A DNA stretch of 64,000 nt from DATLLN01 sp963720885 (GCA_963720885.1 CAVRGW010000005.1:620001-684000), one strand, 5' to 3'; shown: positions 26,171-34,641, counted from the stretch's first letter. The notes: generated by a model not told the origin, from the letters alone. A program made the numbers and translations.

Positions 26171-26205
26171 GGTGTAACAACGGGGTCTGACCCCGTTGTT
26201 ACACC
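26171..26205. repeat. GGGGTCTGACCCC-core palindrome, copy 3
   Basis: A perfect 35-bp palindrome with 17-bp arms (GGTGTAACAACGGGGTC) around a central T. It lies between two convergent genes, 10 bases after the dodecin stop. It is the longest copy in the window. Its location could allow a terminator role for both genes, but there is no T-run. Confidence 0.85.
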
Positions 26206-26217
26206 ACGTGCGTTCCT

Positions 26218-27309
26218 CTAGGCGACCGCGGCCGGTCGCAGGATGCCGAGCAGCCCGTGCTCCTCGTCATCCGGGCCAGCGCTGAAGACCAGCCCGTTAC
26301 CGCCGCCGAAGGCGGTGTTGCCGAACCGCAGGCCCCACAGCCCGTCGATCACGACCGGCATGCCGTTGGGCCGCCGCAGCTGACCCTCCATGTGACCCGT
26401 CGAGTCGAAGGCCGTGATCCGGCCGTCGCCGAAGTTGCCCACCAGGATGTCGCCGCCGAAGGCGCCGAAGCTCATCGGCGCTCGGACGAGACCCCACGGG
26501 GCGTTCAGCGGGCCGCCCATCGCCAGCCGGCGGACGAGGAACCCGTTCGCCGTGTAGACGTCGACGCGCCCGAGGCCGGCGCCGGCAACCTCGTCACCGG
26601 TCGCCTGATCGACCTTGGCGTACGAGACGTACACCATGCTGCCGATCGCCTGAACGTTGAACGGCCCCCAGCCCTTGGGGAGGGTTGAGTCGTGGAAGCC
26701 GCCCTTGACGGACGTCCGCTGGAACTTGCCGTTGAACACGTCGATCCGGTTCCGCGGGAAGTCCGCAGCCAGCAGCAGCGGACCGCGGCCGGCGACGTTC
26801 GTGATCGTCAGGCCCTTGTAGACCGCGCCCGACACGGACGCCTTGATCCGCGCCACCGTCGGCGTCGGGTTACCCGGCGCCCACGCGGTGACATGGCCGG
26901 ACTCCGAGTCGAACAGGAACACGGCCGGAGTCCACGATCCGTTGACCTTGATCTGGAACGAATCGGAGCCGTTGAACACCTGACCCGTCGGGTCGCCGCC
27001 CTGGACGTCGACGACCAGCGGCGCGATGGCCGCAGGCGCGCCGTGCACGGCACCGGTGTAGATCGTTGCGGTGCCCGTGTGGTTGTTGGCCGCCCAGATC
27101 GGCGTGGTCGGGCCGGACGCCAGACCCCAGGCGTTGACGAGGTTCGGATCGGTCAGCTGGGCATGCCCAGGCTGATCCGACACCACGTTCTGCTGGTGGT
27201 AGGCGTTGGTCGCCGCCGATGCCGGCGCTGCGGCGACGGCGACGGCGGCCGTCAGGGCAAGCAGTGCAGCTGAAATCAGCCGACGCCTGCCGCGTGCGAG
27301 TGTTCGCAT
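26218..27309 (-). CDS. secreted TIGR03118-type beta-propeller protein
   Basis: 363 residues. A Sec signal peptide (RRRLISAALLALTAAVAVAA, ending APASAA) precedes repeated blade-like segments: YHQQNVVSDQPGHAQLTDPN, LVNAWGLASGPTTPIWAANN, FPRNRIDVFNGKFQ, YVSYAKVDQATGDEVAG, NAPWGLVRAPMSFGAFGGDI, LVGNFGDGRITAFD and DGLWGLRFGNTAFGGGNGLV. This is the TIGR03118 family, related to NHL/YVTN propellers and of unknown function. It should be extracellular. It is divergent from the large cyclase gene. Confidence 0.85.
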   Translation of the reverse strand: MRTLARGRRRLISAALLALTAAVAVAAAPASAATNAYHQQNVVSDQPGHAQLTDPNLVNAWGLASGPTTPIWAANNHTGTATIYTGAVHGAPAAIAPLVVDVQGGDPTGQVFNGSDSFQIKVNGSWTPAVFLFDSESGHVTAWAPGNPTPTVARIKASVSGAVYKGLTITNVAGRGPLLLAADFPRNRIDVFNGKFQRTSVKGGFHDSTLPKGWGPFNVQAIGSMVYVSYAKVDQATGDEVAGAGLGRVDVYTANGFLVRRLAMGGPLNAPWGLVRAPMSFGAFGGDILVGNFGDGRITAFDSTGHMEGQLRRPNGMPVVIDGLWGLRFGNTAFGGGNGLVFSAGPDDEEHGLLGILRPAAVA

Positions 27310-27400
27310 AGTTGAACCCCCTGTCGGTTGTCACGTCGGGGTACCCAGCCCAGGGGGTGGCGGTTTGTGAGGTCACCCACGTTGTGTCGAGCGTCACCCG

Positions 27401-27413
27401 TACACTCTCGCCA
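27401..27413 (+). promoter_or_regulatory. -10 element of a leaderless promoter for the cyclase gene
   Basis: TACACT (27401-27406) followed by CTCGCCA and then GTG. The same TACACTCTCGC string precedes the ABC-importer binding-protein gene at 51422. A start codon 7 bases after a -10 box implies transcription begins at or next to the start codon. Confidence 0.6.
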
Positions 27414-30400
27414 GTGAGGATCTGCGCCAACTGCGGTGAAGAGAACCCCGATCGGTTCCGGCTGTGCGGTTTCTGCGGCACGCCGTTCGAGGAGGCGTTG
27501 CCGTCTCAGGAGACACGCAAGACGGTGACCATCGTGTTCTCCGACCTCAAGGGTTCGACCAGCCTCGGCGAGAAGCTGGACTCCGAGGCCCTGCGCGCCG
27601 TGATGACCGAGTACTTCGACGCGATGCGGACGGTGCTGGAACGGCACGGCGGGCGCATCGAGAAGTTCATCGGCGACGCGGTGATGGCGGTGTTCGGCCT
27701 CCCCCGCCTGCACGAGGACGACGCGCTGCGGGCGGTGCGGGCGGCGGCCGACATGCAGGCCGCGCTGGAGGCGCTGAACGCCGACCTCGAGTCGCGCTGG
27801 GGCGTCACGCTCCAGAACCGGACGGGCGTGAACACCGGCGAGGTGGTCGCCGGCGACTCGTCGGCCGACCAGCGGCTGATCACCGGCGACGCAGTCAACG
27901 TCGCCGCACGGCTGGAGCAGGCGGCACCGGCCCAGCAGGTGCTGCTGGGCGAGCTGACCTACCGGCTGGTGGCCGACATGGTCTCGGTCGAGGAGGTCGA
28001 GCCGCTGGAGCTCAAGGGCAAGTCGGAGCGCGTCGCCGCCTACCGGCTGGTCGCCGTGCTGCAGGACGCCGGCGTGCGAGCCGGAGGCGGGCGGCTGACG
28101 CCGATGGTCGGCCGCGACGAGGAGCACGCCGCGCTGCTCGTGCAGTTCGACGGGGCCGTCGCCGACCGCCGGCCGCGGCTGGTCACGGTGCTCGGCGAGG
28201 CGGGAGTCGGCAAGTCGCGGCTGACCGCCGAGTTCCTCGCATCGGTCGAGGCGTCGGCCCGCGTCATGTCGGGCCGCTGCCTGTCGTACGGCGACGGCAT
28301 CACGTTCTGGCCGATGGCCGACGCGATCCGCATCGCCGCCGACATCGACGAGGCGGACACGCCGGATCAGGCGCGGGCCAAGGTCGAGGCGCTGGCCGGA
28401 GGCCGTGCCGTCGCCGCCCGCCTGGAGGCGATGGTCGGCCTGTCCGACGCCACGTTCCCGATCGAGGAGATGTTCTGGGGCGTCCGCCGGCTGCTGGAGA
28501 CGCTGGCCGCCGACCAGCCGCTGGTACTGGTGATCAATGACCTGCACTGGGGCGAACCGACGCTGCTCGACCTGATCGAGCACCTCGCGGAGACGATCGA
28601 GGGGGCGGTGATGATCCTCTGCCCCGCCCGCGCCGAGCTGCTGGACGAGCGCCAGAGCTGGGGCGACCATCCGAACGCGACCACCATCCAGCTGACGCCG
28701 CTGGGCGAGGAGGCCGTGCGCGAGATCGTCGGCCGGCTGGCCAACGCCGGCGTGCCAGCCGAGACCCTGGCGAAGGTGGTCGACGCGGCCGACGGCAACC
28801 CGCTGTTCGCCGAGCAGATGGTGGCGATGATCGGCGACGCGCCGGGCGCCACGATCGAGGTGCCGCCGACGATCCAGGCGCTGATGTCGGCCCGGCTCGA
28901 CCGCATCTCCCGGGAGGAGCGCGCCGTGCTCGAGCCGGCCTCGGTGGCCGGGCAGGCGTTCGCCCATTCGATGGTCGAGGAGCTGTCGCCGGAACCGGTG
29001 GCGGCGCACGTCGAGCTGCATCTGTCTGCATTGGCAGGCAAACGATTCGTCCTGCCGATCCCGGCCACCGGCGACGAGGAGCGCTCCTCGCGGTTCCAGC
29101 ACATCCTGATCCGGGATGCCGCCTACCAGGGGCTGCTGAAGCGCGCCCGTGCCGACCTCCACGAACGGTTCGTGACCTGGGCCGACCGGGTCAATCGCGA
29201 CCGCGGCGCCGAGTACGAGGAGATCCTGGGATACCACCTCGAGCAGGCGTACCGGTACCTCTCGGAGCTGGGGCCGCTCGACGCGCACGGCTACGACGTG
29301 GGCATCCGCGCGGCGACCCGGCTGGCATCCGCCGGACGTCGCGCGTTCGCCCGCGGGGACATGCCCGCAGCGGCAAACTTGTTGCGTCGCGCTTCCGACC
29401 TGCTCCCCGACTTCGACGATCTGCGGATCGGGCTGCTGACCGACCTCGGCGAGGCGCTGCTCGACGTCGGCGAGTTCGCGGAGGCCGAGCGGGTGCTGGG
29501 GGATGCGATGTCGGCCGCCGACGAGATGGGCGATCACCGGCTGGCCGCCGACGCCGGCCTCGTGCTGACGCTGGTGCGCATGTACAGCGGCGCTGCCGAC
29601 TGGGGCGAAGGCGCGCTTGCCCAGGCCCACCGCGCGATTCCGGTGCTCGAGGAGCACGACGACCAGGCCGGGCTGGCCAAGGCGTGGCGGGTGATCGGCG
29701 CCGTCCACGGCGTCGCCTGCCGGTACGGCGAGGCGGCGCCTGCGGTGCAGCGGGCGATCGAGCACGCGCGGGCCGCCGGCGACGTGCGCCAGGAACGGCG
29801 CAACGCCGCCGCCTATGCGCTGGCAGCGCTGTACGGGCCGACGCCGGTGCCCGAGGCGATCGCCAGCTGCGAGCGGATCGTCGAGGAGTCGGCGGGCGAC
29901 CGCCGCAGCGAGGGGCTGGCGCTGTCGGCGCTCGCACAGCTGGAGGCGATGCGCGGGGACTTCGATCTCGCCCGCAAGCGGGTCGGGCGCGCCCGCGACA
30001 TGCTGACTGAGCTGGGAGGCAGCGTGCTCGCGGCGTCGACGTCCATCGACGCCGCGGAGGTCGAGCTGCTGGCCGGCGACCCGGTGGCTGCCGAGGCACG
30101 GCTGCGCGACGACCAGCCGATGCTCGAGGCGATGGGCGCCGACTACTTGCTCTCGACCGTCTGCGCGCTGCTCGCCCAGGCCCTGTGCGAGCAGGGCCGT
30201 CTCGATGAGGCCGAGGCATCGCTGGCCGTGACGCGCGAGCTGGCCGAGGAGGATGACATCGAGTCACAGGCGTACCTGCGGCGGATCAGCGCCGAGATTG
30301 CCGTCGCCCGCGGCGAGGGTGCCACCGCCGTCGAGATGGCGCGGGACGCCAGGGACGTGCTGCGCTCCGCGGACGCGCCGGTGCTGCTCGCCGATGCGCT

Positions 30401-30551
30401 GGTGACGCTCGCCCGGGCGCTGATCGCGGCCGGGGACGAGCAGGCCGGGCGCGCGGCACTGGACGAGGCGATCGAGGCCTACGACGCGAAGGGCGACTGG
30501 GTCGACGCCAGCAAGGCGCGGGAGCTTCGCAGCTCCTCAGCGGTGGCCTAG
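27414..30551 (+). CDS. adenylate/guanylate cyclase fused to an AAA-type ATPase and TPR repeats
   Basis: About 1045 residues. A zinc ribbon comes first (ICANCGEENPDRFRLCGFCG), then a class III cyclase domain (residues about 35-210) with metal aspartates in VTIVFSDLKGSTSL and KFIGDAVMAVFG, and NVAARLEQ. A STAND-type ATPase follows, with Walker A VTVLGEAGVGKSRLTAEFLA and Walker B-like LVLVINDLHWGEPTLLD. About 400 residues of TPR-like helices end the protein. It is probably a cytoplasmic signal-responsive regulator. GTG 27414 is chosen because TACACT lies seven bases upstream (leaderless pattern) and the ribbon begins at once. An IS481 element sits exactly at its stop codon without altering the protein. 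Confidence 0.85.
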   Translation: MRICANCGEENPDRFRLCGFCGTPFEEALPSQETRKTVTIVFSDLKGSTSLGEKLDSEALRAVMTEYFDAMRTVLERHGGRIEKFIGDAVMAVFGLPRLHEDDALRAVRAAADMQAALEALNADLESRWGVTLQNRTGVNTGEVVAGDSSADQRLITGDAVNVAARLEQAAPAQQVLLGELTYRLVADMVSVEEVEPLELKGKSERVAAYRLVAVLQDAGVRAGGGRLTPMVGRDEEHAALLVQFDGAVADRRPRLVTVLGEAGVGKSRLTAEFLASVEASARVMSGRCLSYGDGITFWPMADAIRIAADIDEADTPDQARAKVEALAGGRAVAARLEAMVGLSDATFPIEEMFWGVRRLLETLAADQPLVLVINDLHWGEPTLLDLIEHLAETIEGAVMILCPARAELLDERQSWGDHPNATTIQLTPLGEEAVREIVGRLANAGVPAETLAKVVDAADGNPLFAEQMVAMIGDAPGATIEVPPTIQALMSARLDRISREERAVLEPASVAGQAFAHSMVEELSPEPVAAHVELHLSALAGKRFVLPIPATGDEERSSRFQHILIRDAAYQGLLKRARADLHERFVTWADRVNRDRGAEYEEILGYHLEQAYRYLSELGPLDAHGYDVGIRAATRLASAGRRAFARGDMPAAANLLRRASDLLPDFDDLRIGLLTDLGEALLDVGEFAEAERVLGDAMSAADEMGDHRLAADAGLVLTLVRMYSGAADWGEGALAQAHRAIPVLEEHDDQAGLAKAWRVIGAVHGVACRYGEAAPAVQRAIEHARAAGDVRQERRNAAAYALAALYGPTPVPEAIASCERIVEESAGDRRSEGLALSALAQLEAMRGDFDLARKRVGRARDMLTELGGSVLAASTSIDAAEVELLAGDPVAAEARLRDDQPMLEAMGADYLLSTVCALLAQALCEQGRLDEAEASLAVTRELAEEDDIESQAYLRRISAEIAVARGEGATAVEMARDARDVLRSADAPVLLADALVTLARALIAAGDEQAGRAALDEAIEAYDAKGDWVDASKARELRSSSAVA

Positions 30552-30552
30552 G

Positions 30553-31577
30553 TGTAGTTCCCGGACACGTTGTTGACGGTCTGAAGTCGTAACGTCCACG
30601 AGCCCTCCTAGGGTCGCGGCTGTCGAAGGCAGCGATCCGGGAGGGCTCGATGGATTTGCATGGTAGTGCCGTGTTGAGTCGGCGTCAGCGTCGGCGGTTG
30701 GTTGGCTTGGTGGCTGGTGGGGTGACGATCACGGCGGCCGCCGTGATCGTTGGGTGTTCTCGTCAGACGGCGTCGAAGTGGGTCGGTCGGGCGCGTCGCG
30801 GTGAAGGGCTGGAGGATCGCTCGTCGCGGCCCCACTGCTCGCCGCGTCGGATGTCTGACGCGGTCGAGCAGGCGGTGCTGCGGGCGCGGGCTGAGCTTCG
30901 GGAGGGGCCGCACATGGTCGGTTGGGCGACCGGCGTGCCGGCCTCGACCGTGCACGCCATCCTGCGCCGTCATGGCTGCTCCCGGCTGGTGGCGCGGCCC
31001 AGGCCGGAGGAGATTGTCCGCTACCAGCGTGACCGGCCTGGCGAGCTGGTGCACATCGACGCAAAGAAGCTTGGCCGGATCATCCGGCCCGGGCATCGGG
31101 TGACCGGAGACCGTCGCCAACGCGCGCAGGGCAAAGCCGGCTGGCAGTACCTGTTCGTTGCCGTCGACGACGCCACTCGGCTGGCCTACGCCGAGCTTCA
31201 TCCGGACGAGACCAACGCCTCGGCGATCAGCTTCTTGGAGGCATGCCAGCGGTTCTACCAGGAGCACGGCATCAGCATCGAGCGCGTCCTCACCGACAAC
31301 GGCACCTGCTTCAAACGACGCTGGCAAGACGCCTGCCAGCAGCACCAGATCACGGCCAAACGGACACGACCCTACCGGCCCCAGACAAACGGCAAGGCCG
31401 AACGTTTCATCCGCACCATGCTTGAACGCTGGGCATACGCCAGGCCCTACCCGACAGAGCACGACCGCGCACACGCCCTACCAGACGCAATCGACACCTA
31501 CAATCGCAACCGACCACACCGCGCCCTCGGCGGGCGGACGCCACTTCAGCGCGTCAACGACCTATCTGGGACAAACA
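30553..31577 (+). mobile_element. IS481-family insertion sequence, complete, 1025 bp
   Basis: Ends are TGT...ACA. The left end TGTAGTTCCCGGACACG and right end (read inward) TGTTTGTCCCAGATAGG, each continuing to TTGACG, match at 19 of 26 positions. The element is flanked by identical CCTAGG (30547-30552 and 31578-31583), a 6-bp target duplication of the NCTAGN type described for IS481. It carries one full-length transposase. The clean ends, duplication and open frame indicate a fairly recent and possibly active insertion. Confidence 0.9.
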
Positions 31578-31582
31578 CCTAG
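30650..31582 (+). CDS. IS481-family DDE transposase
   Basis: 310 residues. N-terminal helix-turn-helix regions (RRQRRRLVGLVAGGVTITAA, CSRQTASKWVGRARRGEGLE) bind the ends. The rve catalytic core has Asp in LVHIDAKKL, Asp in RVLTDNGTCFK and Glu in TNGKAERFIRTMLERW, completing the DDE triad, with YNRNRPHRALGGRTPLQRVN at the C-terminus. Length is normal for the family. The stop codon TAG lies in the target duplication outside the element, so termination is supplied by the CTAG of the target site. ATG 30650 is the likely start. Confidence 0.93.
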   Translation: MDLHGSAVLSRRQRRRLVGLVAGGVTITAAAVIVGCSRQTASKWVGRARRGEGLEDRSSRPHCSPRRMSDAVEQAVLRARAELREGPHMVGWATGVPASTVHAILRRHGCSRLVARPRPEEIVRYQRDRPGELVHIDAKKLGRIIRPGHRVTGDRRQRAQGKAGWQYLFVAVDDATRLAYAELHPDETNASAISFLEACQRFYQEHGISIERVLTDNGTCFKRRWQDACQQHQITAKRTRPYRPQTNGKAERFIRTMLERWAYARPYPTEHDRAHALPDAIDTYNRNRPHRALGGRTPLQRVNDLSGTNT

Positions 31583-32499
31583 GGCCGCCACCTGCCGTTC
31601 GTCGACGAGTTGACCGTGAACACCACGTCGCTGGTGCCCGTCACGAACGACCGGTCGGCAACGCACGGGTCGGGCGACGCCTCGCCGGGGCCGCCGGTGC
31701 AGTCGGGGACGAGGACGCCGTCGTGGTACATCGGCAGCAGCGAGCCGTACGGGATCTGCGACTGGTCGACGGTGAACACGAACGTCATCGGCGTGCCCGG
31801 TGTGAACGTCGAGCCGACGGTCACCTCGGAGATCTGGCCGAAGCAGTCGGCGGCCGGGCCGCAGGCGTCGTCGGGGCCGGTCGCGTTGACCTCGTTGATG
31901 GTCACCGGGGTGCCGAGCGGCGTCTCCGGGATGTCCGCGGACGTCGACATCGGGTTGGTCTTCGTGACGCCGCCGCCGGTGTCGGTGGTCACCGTGTCGC
32001 CGGCCGGCAGCACGTACTGCGAGATCAGGTTGGGCGACGGCGCGATCGCCGTGGTGGTCGTCTTGCGCGTCACCGTGACGGTGCACGGGTGGTAGCCGCA
32101 CGACGTGCCCGTCCACTTCGCCTTGTTGGTCACCGTGCCCGGCGTGCCCTGCGCGGTCATCACGATCACGGCGCTGACGGTCGTGTCGGCGGGCGTGAAA
32201 CCGAACTTGCAGACGACGGCGGCCGGCTTGATCTTGCAGCTGGCCGTGTACACCGACGGCGTCGCCGAGATCACGCTCATGCCGCTCGGGATCGGATCCT
32301 TCACCTGGAGAGTGTTGAAGATCCGGGTGCTGGTGAAGGTCGTCGTGTACGCCACCGGCTTGGAGACGGTCACCGGCTCCGGCGCCTGAGAAATTGTCAC
32401 GTCCTCTGTCGGGCTGTCTGCCGACGCCGGCACTGCGCCTGCCACAGCGGCAAGCGCCAGCAGAGACAGAACGGCCACGGACCCCCGGAGAGCCTTCAT
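31579..32499 (-). CDS. secreted DUF11-like repeat protein
   Basis: 306 residues. A signal peptide (GSVAVLSLLALAAVAGAVPA, then SADS) precedes threonine/valine-rich beta domains. The first (PEPVTVSKPVAYTTTFTSTR, VKDPIPSGMSVISATPSVYT, ASCKIKPAAVVC) resembles the DUF11/conserved-repeat fold. Four or more cysteines (CKFGF, CGYHPC, CGPAADC, DCTGG) suggest disulphides. The protein has no cell-wall anchor that I can see. ATG 32499 follows a -35/-10 pair by eight bases. Its TAG stop lies in the right-hand CCTAGG copy of the IS481 target. Confidence 0.65.
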   Translation of the reverse strand: MKALRGSVAVLSLLALAAVAGAVPASADSPTEDVTISQAPEPVTVSKPVAYTTTFTSTRIFNTLQVKDPIPSGMSVISATPSVYTASCKIKPAAVVCKFGFTPADTTVSAVIVMTAQGTPGTVTNKAKWTGTSCGYHPCTVTVTRKTTTTAIAPSPNLISQYVLPAGDTVTTDTGGGVTKTNPMSTSADIPETPLGTPVTINEVNATGPDDACGPAADCFGQISEVTVGSTFTPGTPMTFVFTVDQSQIPYGSLLPMYHDGVLVPDCTGGPGEASPDPCVADRSFVTGTSDVVFTVNSSTNGRWRP

Positions 32500-32506
32500 G
32501 CGGGCA

Positions 32507-32535
32507 ATCGTTGCAGCACGCAAGGAACACGTCAA
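32507..32535 (-). promoter_or_regulatory. promoter of the secreted DUF11-like gene
   Basis: On the minus strand TTGACG (32535-32530), a 17-base spacer and AACGAT (32512-32507), with the ATG eight bases further on. This is a good sigma-70-type match and again predicts a leaderless or nearly leaderless transcript. Confidence 0.6.
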
Positions 32536-32573
32536 GTCCCTGTACCTCACAACCGTCGAAACTGACAACGGAT

Positions 32574-33458
32574 TCAGAGATTCTGCAGCTCGGCCTTGCG
32601 CACCCGCGCAAAACCGGCGGCGCCCAAGACGCCGCTGTCCGCGAGGCGGCACATCCAGCCGTGCCCCCTGTCCGGCGCCGACTCGTCGTCCTCGGTGCCG
32701 ACCGACGCGAAGATCCGCCCGTCGCGGAACTCCCACTCCTCGATCTGGTCGTGTGCGCTCTCGACGTCCTCGCGGAACTGCGCCAGATCCTCGGACAGCC
32801 GGGTCTTGACGGTGGCCAGCCAGGTCGACCGCGAGTCCGTGCCGGGCCGCACCCCGCACAGCTCGAGCAGGTCGTCCTCGATCTCCTCGAGCTCGAGCGC
32901 GTCGACGTATCGCACCGCCTCGTCCCAGTCCGGCGTCTCTCCGGCATCCAGCGCGACCAGCTCGACCGCCAGGCCCGCCTGCTCGGCGCGTGTCAGGGCG
33001 GCCGGGACGTTCCCCGCGTCGTCGTCGCGCGCCATCGCGTGCTCGAGCTGGTGATCGGGCAGCGACTCGTACTCGCCGTAGTCGCGCTCGGCCAGCAGGT
33101 CGAGGTACGGCTCGCCGGCCTCGTCGGTGGCCAGCCGTTCGCCGGACACGACCCAGCTGACCGGGCCGCCGTCTTCGATGGTGGTGAACTGGTGGCCCTC
33201 GCCGGGCCGGTCGGGCCTGAACCGGCGGAACGCGCCGATCTCTTCGCGGCCGTCGGGATGGCGCAGCCGCATCCGGTAGCGGCCGGGCTTGGCGATCGCC
33301 TGCGGCGGGTCGGCGGTCTCGTCGATCCGCTCGATCAGCCAGTCGCGGCCCTCAAGCCGGACGGTGCTGCCCGGAGCGAGCGGGTCGTCTGCCGTGTAGC
33401 GGTGGACGCGCTCGTGGCCGGCCCGGTTCGCCGCGACGACGTCGTAGGTGGCTGCCAT
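32574..33458 (-). CDS. hypothetical acidic protein, 294 residues
   Basis: A soluble protein beginning MAATYDVVAANRAGHERVHR. The first 110 residues look beta-rich and compact (LAPGSTVRLEGRDWLIERID, GRYRMRLRHPDGREEIGAFR). Residues about 130-260 are strongly acidic and helical (LELEEIEDDLLELCG, SEDLAQFREDVESAHDQIEE). The end (WMCRLADSGVLGAAGFARVR) is less charged. I do not recognise the family. ATG 33458 is the first start consistent with composition. No neighbour suggests a function. Confidence 0.65.
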   Translation of the reverse strand: MAATYDVVAANRAGHERVHRYTADDPLAPGSTVRLEGRDWLIERIDETADPPQAIAKPGRYRMRLRHPDGREEIGAFRRFRPDRPGEGHQFTTIEDGGPVSWVVSGERLATDEAGEPYLDLLAERDYGEYESLPDHQLEHAMARDDDAGNVPAALTRAEQAGLAVELVALDAGETPDWDEAVRYVDALELEEIEDDLLELCGVRPGTDSRSTWLATVKTRLSEDLAQFREDVESAHDQIEEWEFRDGRIFASVGTEDDESAPDRGHGWMCRLADSGVLGAAGFARVRKAELQNL

Positions 33459-33499
33459 GGCACGGAGCGTACCGCCGTGCCACCCTCCACACAACGCCG

Positions 33500-33610
33500 C
33501 TACGGCCAGCTGTTCCGCCGGTGCGGGAGGATGCGCATCCGGTCGAGCACGAACGCGCCGATCCCGCAGAGCACGACCCCCACCCACCGTGGACGCGGTG
33601 TCCGGGCCAA
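33500..33610 (-). CDS. possible 36-residue membrane peptide
   Basis: From TTG 33610 the frame reads MARTPRPRW, one hydrophobic helix VGVVLCGIGAFVL and a basic tail DRMRILPHRRNSWP ending in TAG. It lies 40 bases beyond the stop of the DUF3237 gene on the same strand. A basic head and tail around one helix is protein-like, but there is no convincing ribosome site. Reported as a candidate only. Confidence 0.25.
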   Translation of the reverse strand: MARTPRPRWVGVVLCGIGAFVLDRMRILPHRRNSWP

Positions 33611-33650
33611 GGTGGATCAGCAGCTCGCGGTCATCCGGCGCATGCGTTGC

Positions 33651-34094
33651 TCATCCATCGAGCGGCTCCCACACGAGCTCGGCGAACTCGATGATCAGGT
33701 CGACACCGTCGTCGCCGGGGCGCGAGCGCACCTCGCCCGTGCCGACGCTGACCGAGTCGTTGAGCCAGCGGTAGCGCTCGTCCTCGGACAGGTGGGTTCC
33801 CGTGACCACGATCTGTCGGCGGCCGGCCGGGTAGGCGCGGCCGTAGCCCCGCCAGTCGAACATCACCTGCGCGCCGTCGTCGGTCTCGATCACGCCCTGG
33901 AAGTCCGGGCAGTACGTGCCGTCGACGCGTCGTCGCGGGTGGTTGGCGCCGCGCATCCGGCCGGCCAGCCGGCCGCTGCAGGTGCCCTCGGCGATGTACA
34001 GGTCCTGCCACTCGACGCCGTGCTCGCCGCGCAGCTCGACGCTCCAGCCCTCGGGGTAGGTGAATGCCACGCGGTAGAGCGGTTCCAGCCGCAC
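33651..34094 (-). CDS. DUF3237-like protein, paralogue A
   Basis: 147 residues, beta-rich. It opens MRLEPLYRVAFTYPEGWSVE and has GRLAGRMRGANHPRRRVDGT, PDFQGVIETDDGAQVMFDWR, GYGRAYP and the segment EDERYRWLNDSVSVGTGEVR, all fitting the DUF3237 barrel. Function unknown. GTG 34094 lies six bases after TATCAT on the minus strand, a leaderless pattern. A related gene is divergent from it across 93 bp, suggesting duplication and inversion. Confidence 0.7.
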   Translation of the reverse strand: MRLEPLYRVAFTYPEGWSVELRGEHGVEWQDLYIAEGTCSGRLAGRMRGANHPRRRVDGTYCPDFQGVIETDDGAQVMFDWRGYGRAYPAGRRQIVVTGTHLSEDERYRWLNDSVSVGTGEVRSRPGDDGVDLIIEFAELVWEPLDG

Positions 34095-34118
34095 GCACCG
34101 ATGATACGGGCCAGTGAT

Positions 34119-34147
34119 GCAACGAAGGGGTCTGACCCCGTTGTTGC
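34119..34147. repeat. GGGGTCTGACCCC-core palindrome, copy 4
   Basis: Arms GCAACGAAGGGGTC and GACCCCGTTGTTGC around a central T, with two mismatches. It closely resembles copy 1 and is followed, like copy 1, by GCGCTG. It sits between the promoters of the two divergent DUF3237 genes. Confidence 0.8.
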
Positions 34148-34187
34148 GCGCTGCCCACCGCCCTGGCCCATCAACTACCCTGGCGCG

Positions 34188-34628
34188 GTGCGCCTTGAGC
34201 TGATCAGCACGTTCGACTGGAGCTACGACGAAGACGTCCGGCTGGAGGCCCCTGGCTACGACCTGATCATTCCGTTCGGCACCGCCGAGGGCCGGGCGTA
34301 CGGCGAGGGCCGGGGAACCGCGACCGGTCGCGTCACCGGAACCGTCGTGTGGTCGAACTATCCGCACCGCCGCAGCGACGAGCGCATGCTGCCCGACGTC
34401 CGGGGGCTGATCCGCACGGACGACGGAGCGTCGATCCTGTTCGAGCTGCGCGGGCGCACCGTCTTCGGAGACGACGGGCTGGGCCGCCAGAACCTGGTCG
34501 GGTGGTTCGAGGCCGAAGACGAGCGTTACCGATGGTTGAACGACGTCGTCTGCATCGCCGAGGGCGTCATCGGAGACGACGGCATGCGCCTCCTCGTGTA
34601 CACCGGCGTCCACGAGCTCGAGTCGTAA
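34188..34628 (+). CDS. DUF3237-like protein, paralogue B
   Basis: 146 residues, opening MRLELISTFDWSYDEDVRLE. It shares with paralogue A the order of motifs: GRGTATGRVTGTVVWSNYPH, LPDVRGLIRTDDGASILFEL and EDERYRWLNDVVCIAEGVIG. GTG 34188 lies six bases after TACCCT, again leaderless-like. A strong hairpin follows the stop. Function unknown; the pair probably arose by local duplication. Confidence 0.7.
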   Translation: MRLELISTFDWSYDEDVRLEAPGYDLIIPFGTAEGRAYGEGRGTATGRVTGTVVWSNYPHRRSDERMLPDVRGLIRTDDGASILFELRGRTVFGDDGLGRQNLVGWFEAEDERYRWLNDVVCIAEGVIGDDGMRLLVYTGVHELES

Positions 34629-34641
34629 CCAGGGCGGCCAC

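Noticed and set aside
26171..26205. The GGGGTC palindromes as ordinary Rho-independent terminators
   Set aside because: None has a T-run, some lie upstream of genes or between divergent promoters, and their conserved core is unlike terminator stems.
27276..29765. A very long open frame (over 800 codons) on the minus strand opposite the cyclase/TPR gene
   Set aside because: It mirrors the GC-rich codon positions of the real plus-strand gene, has no recognisable domain, and the plus-strand frame has clear cyclase and ATPase motifs.
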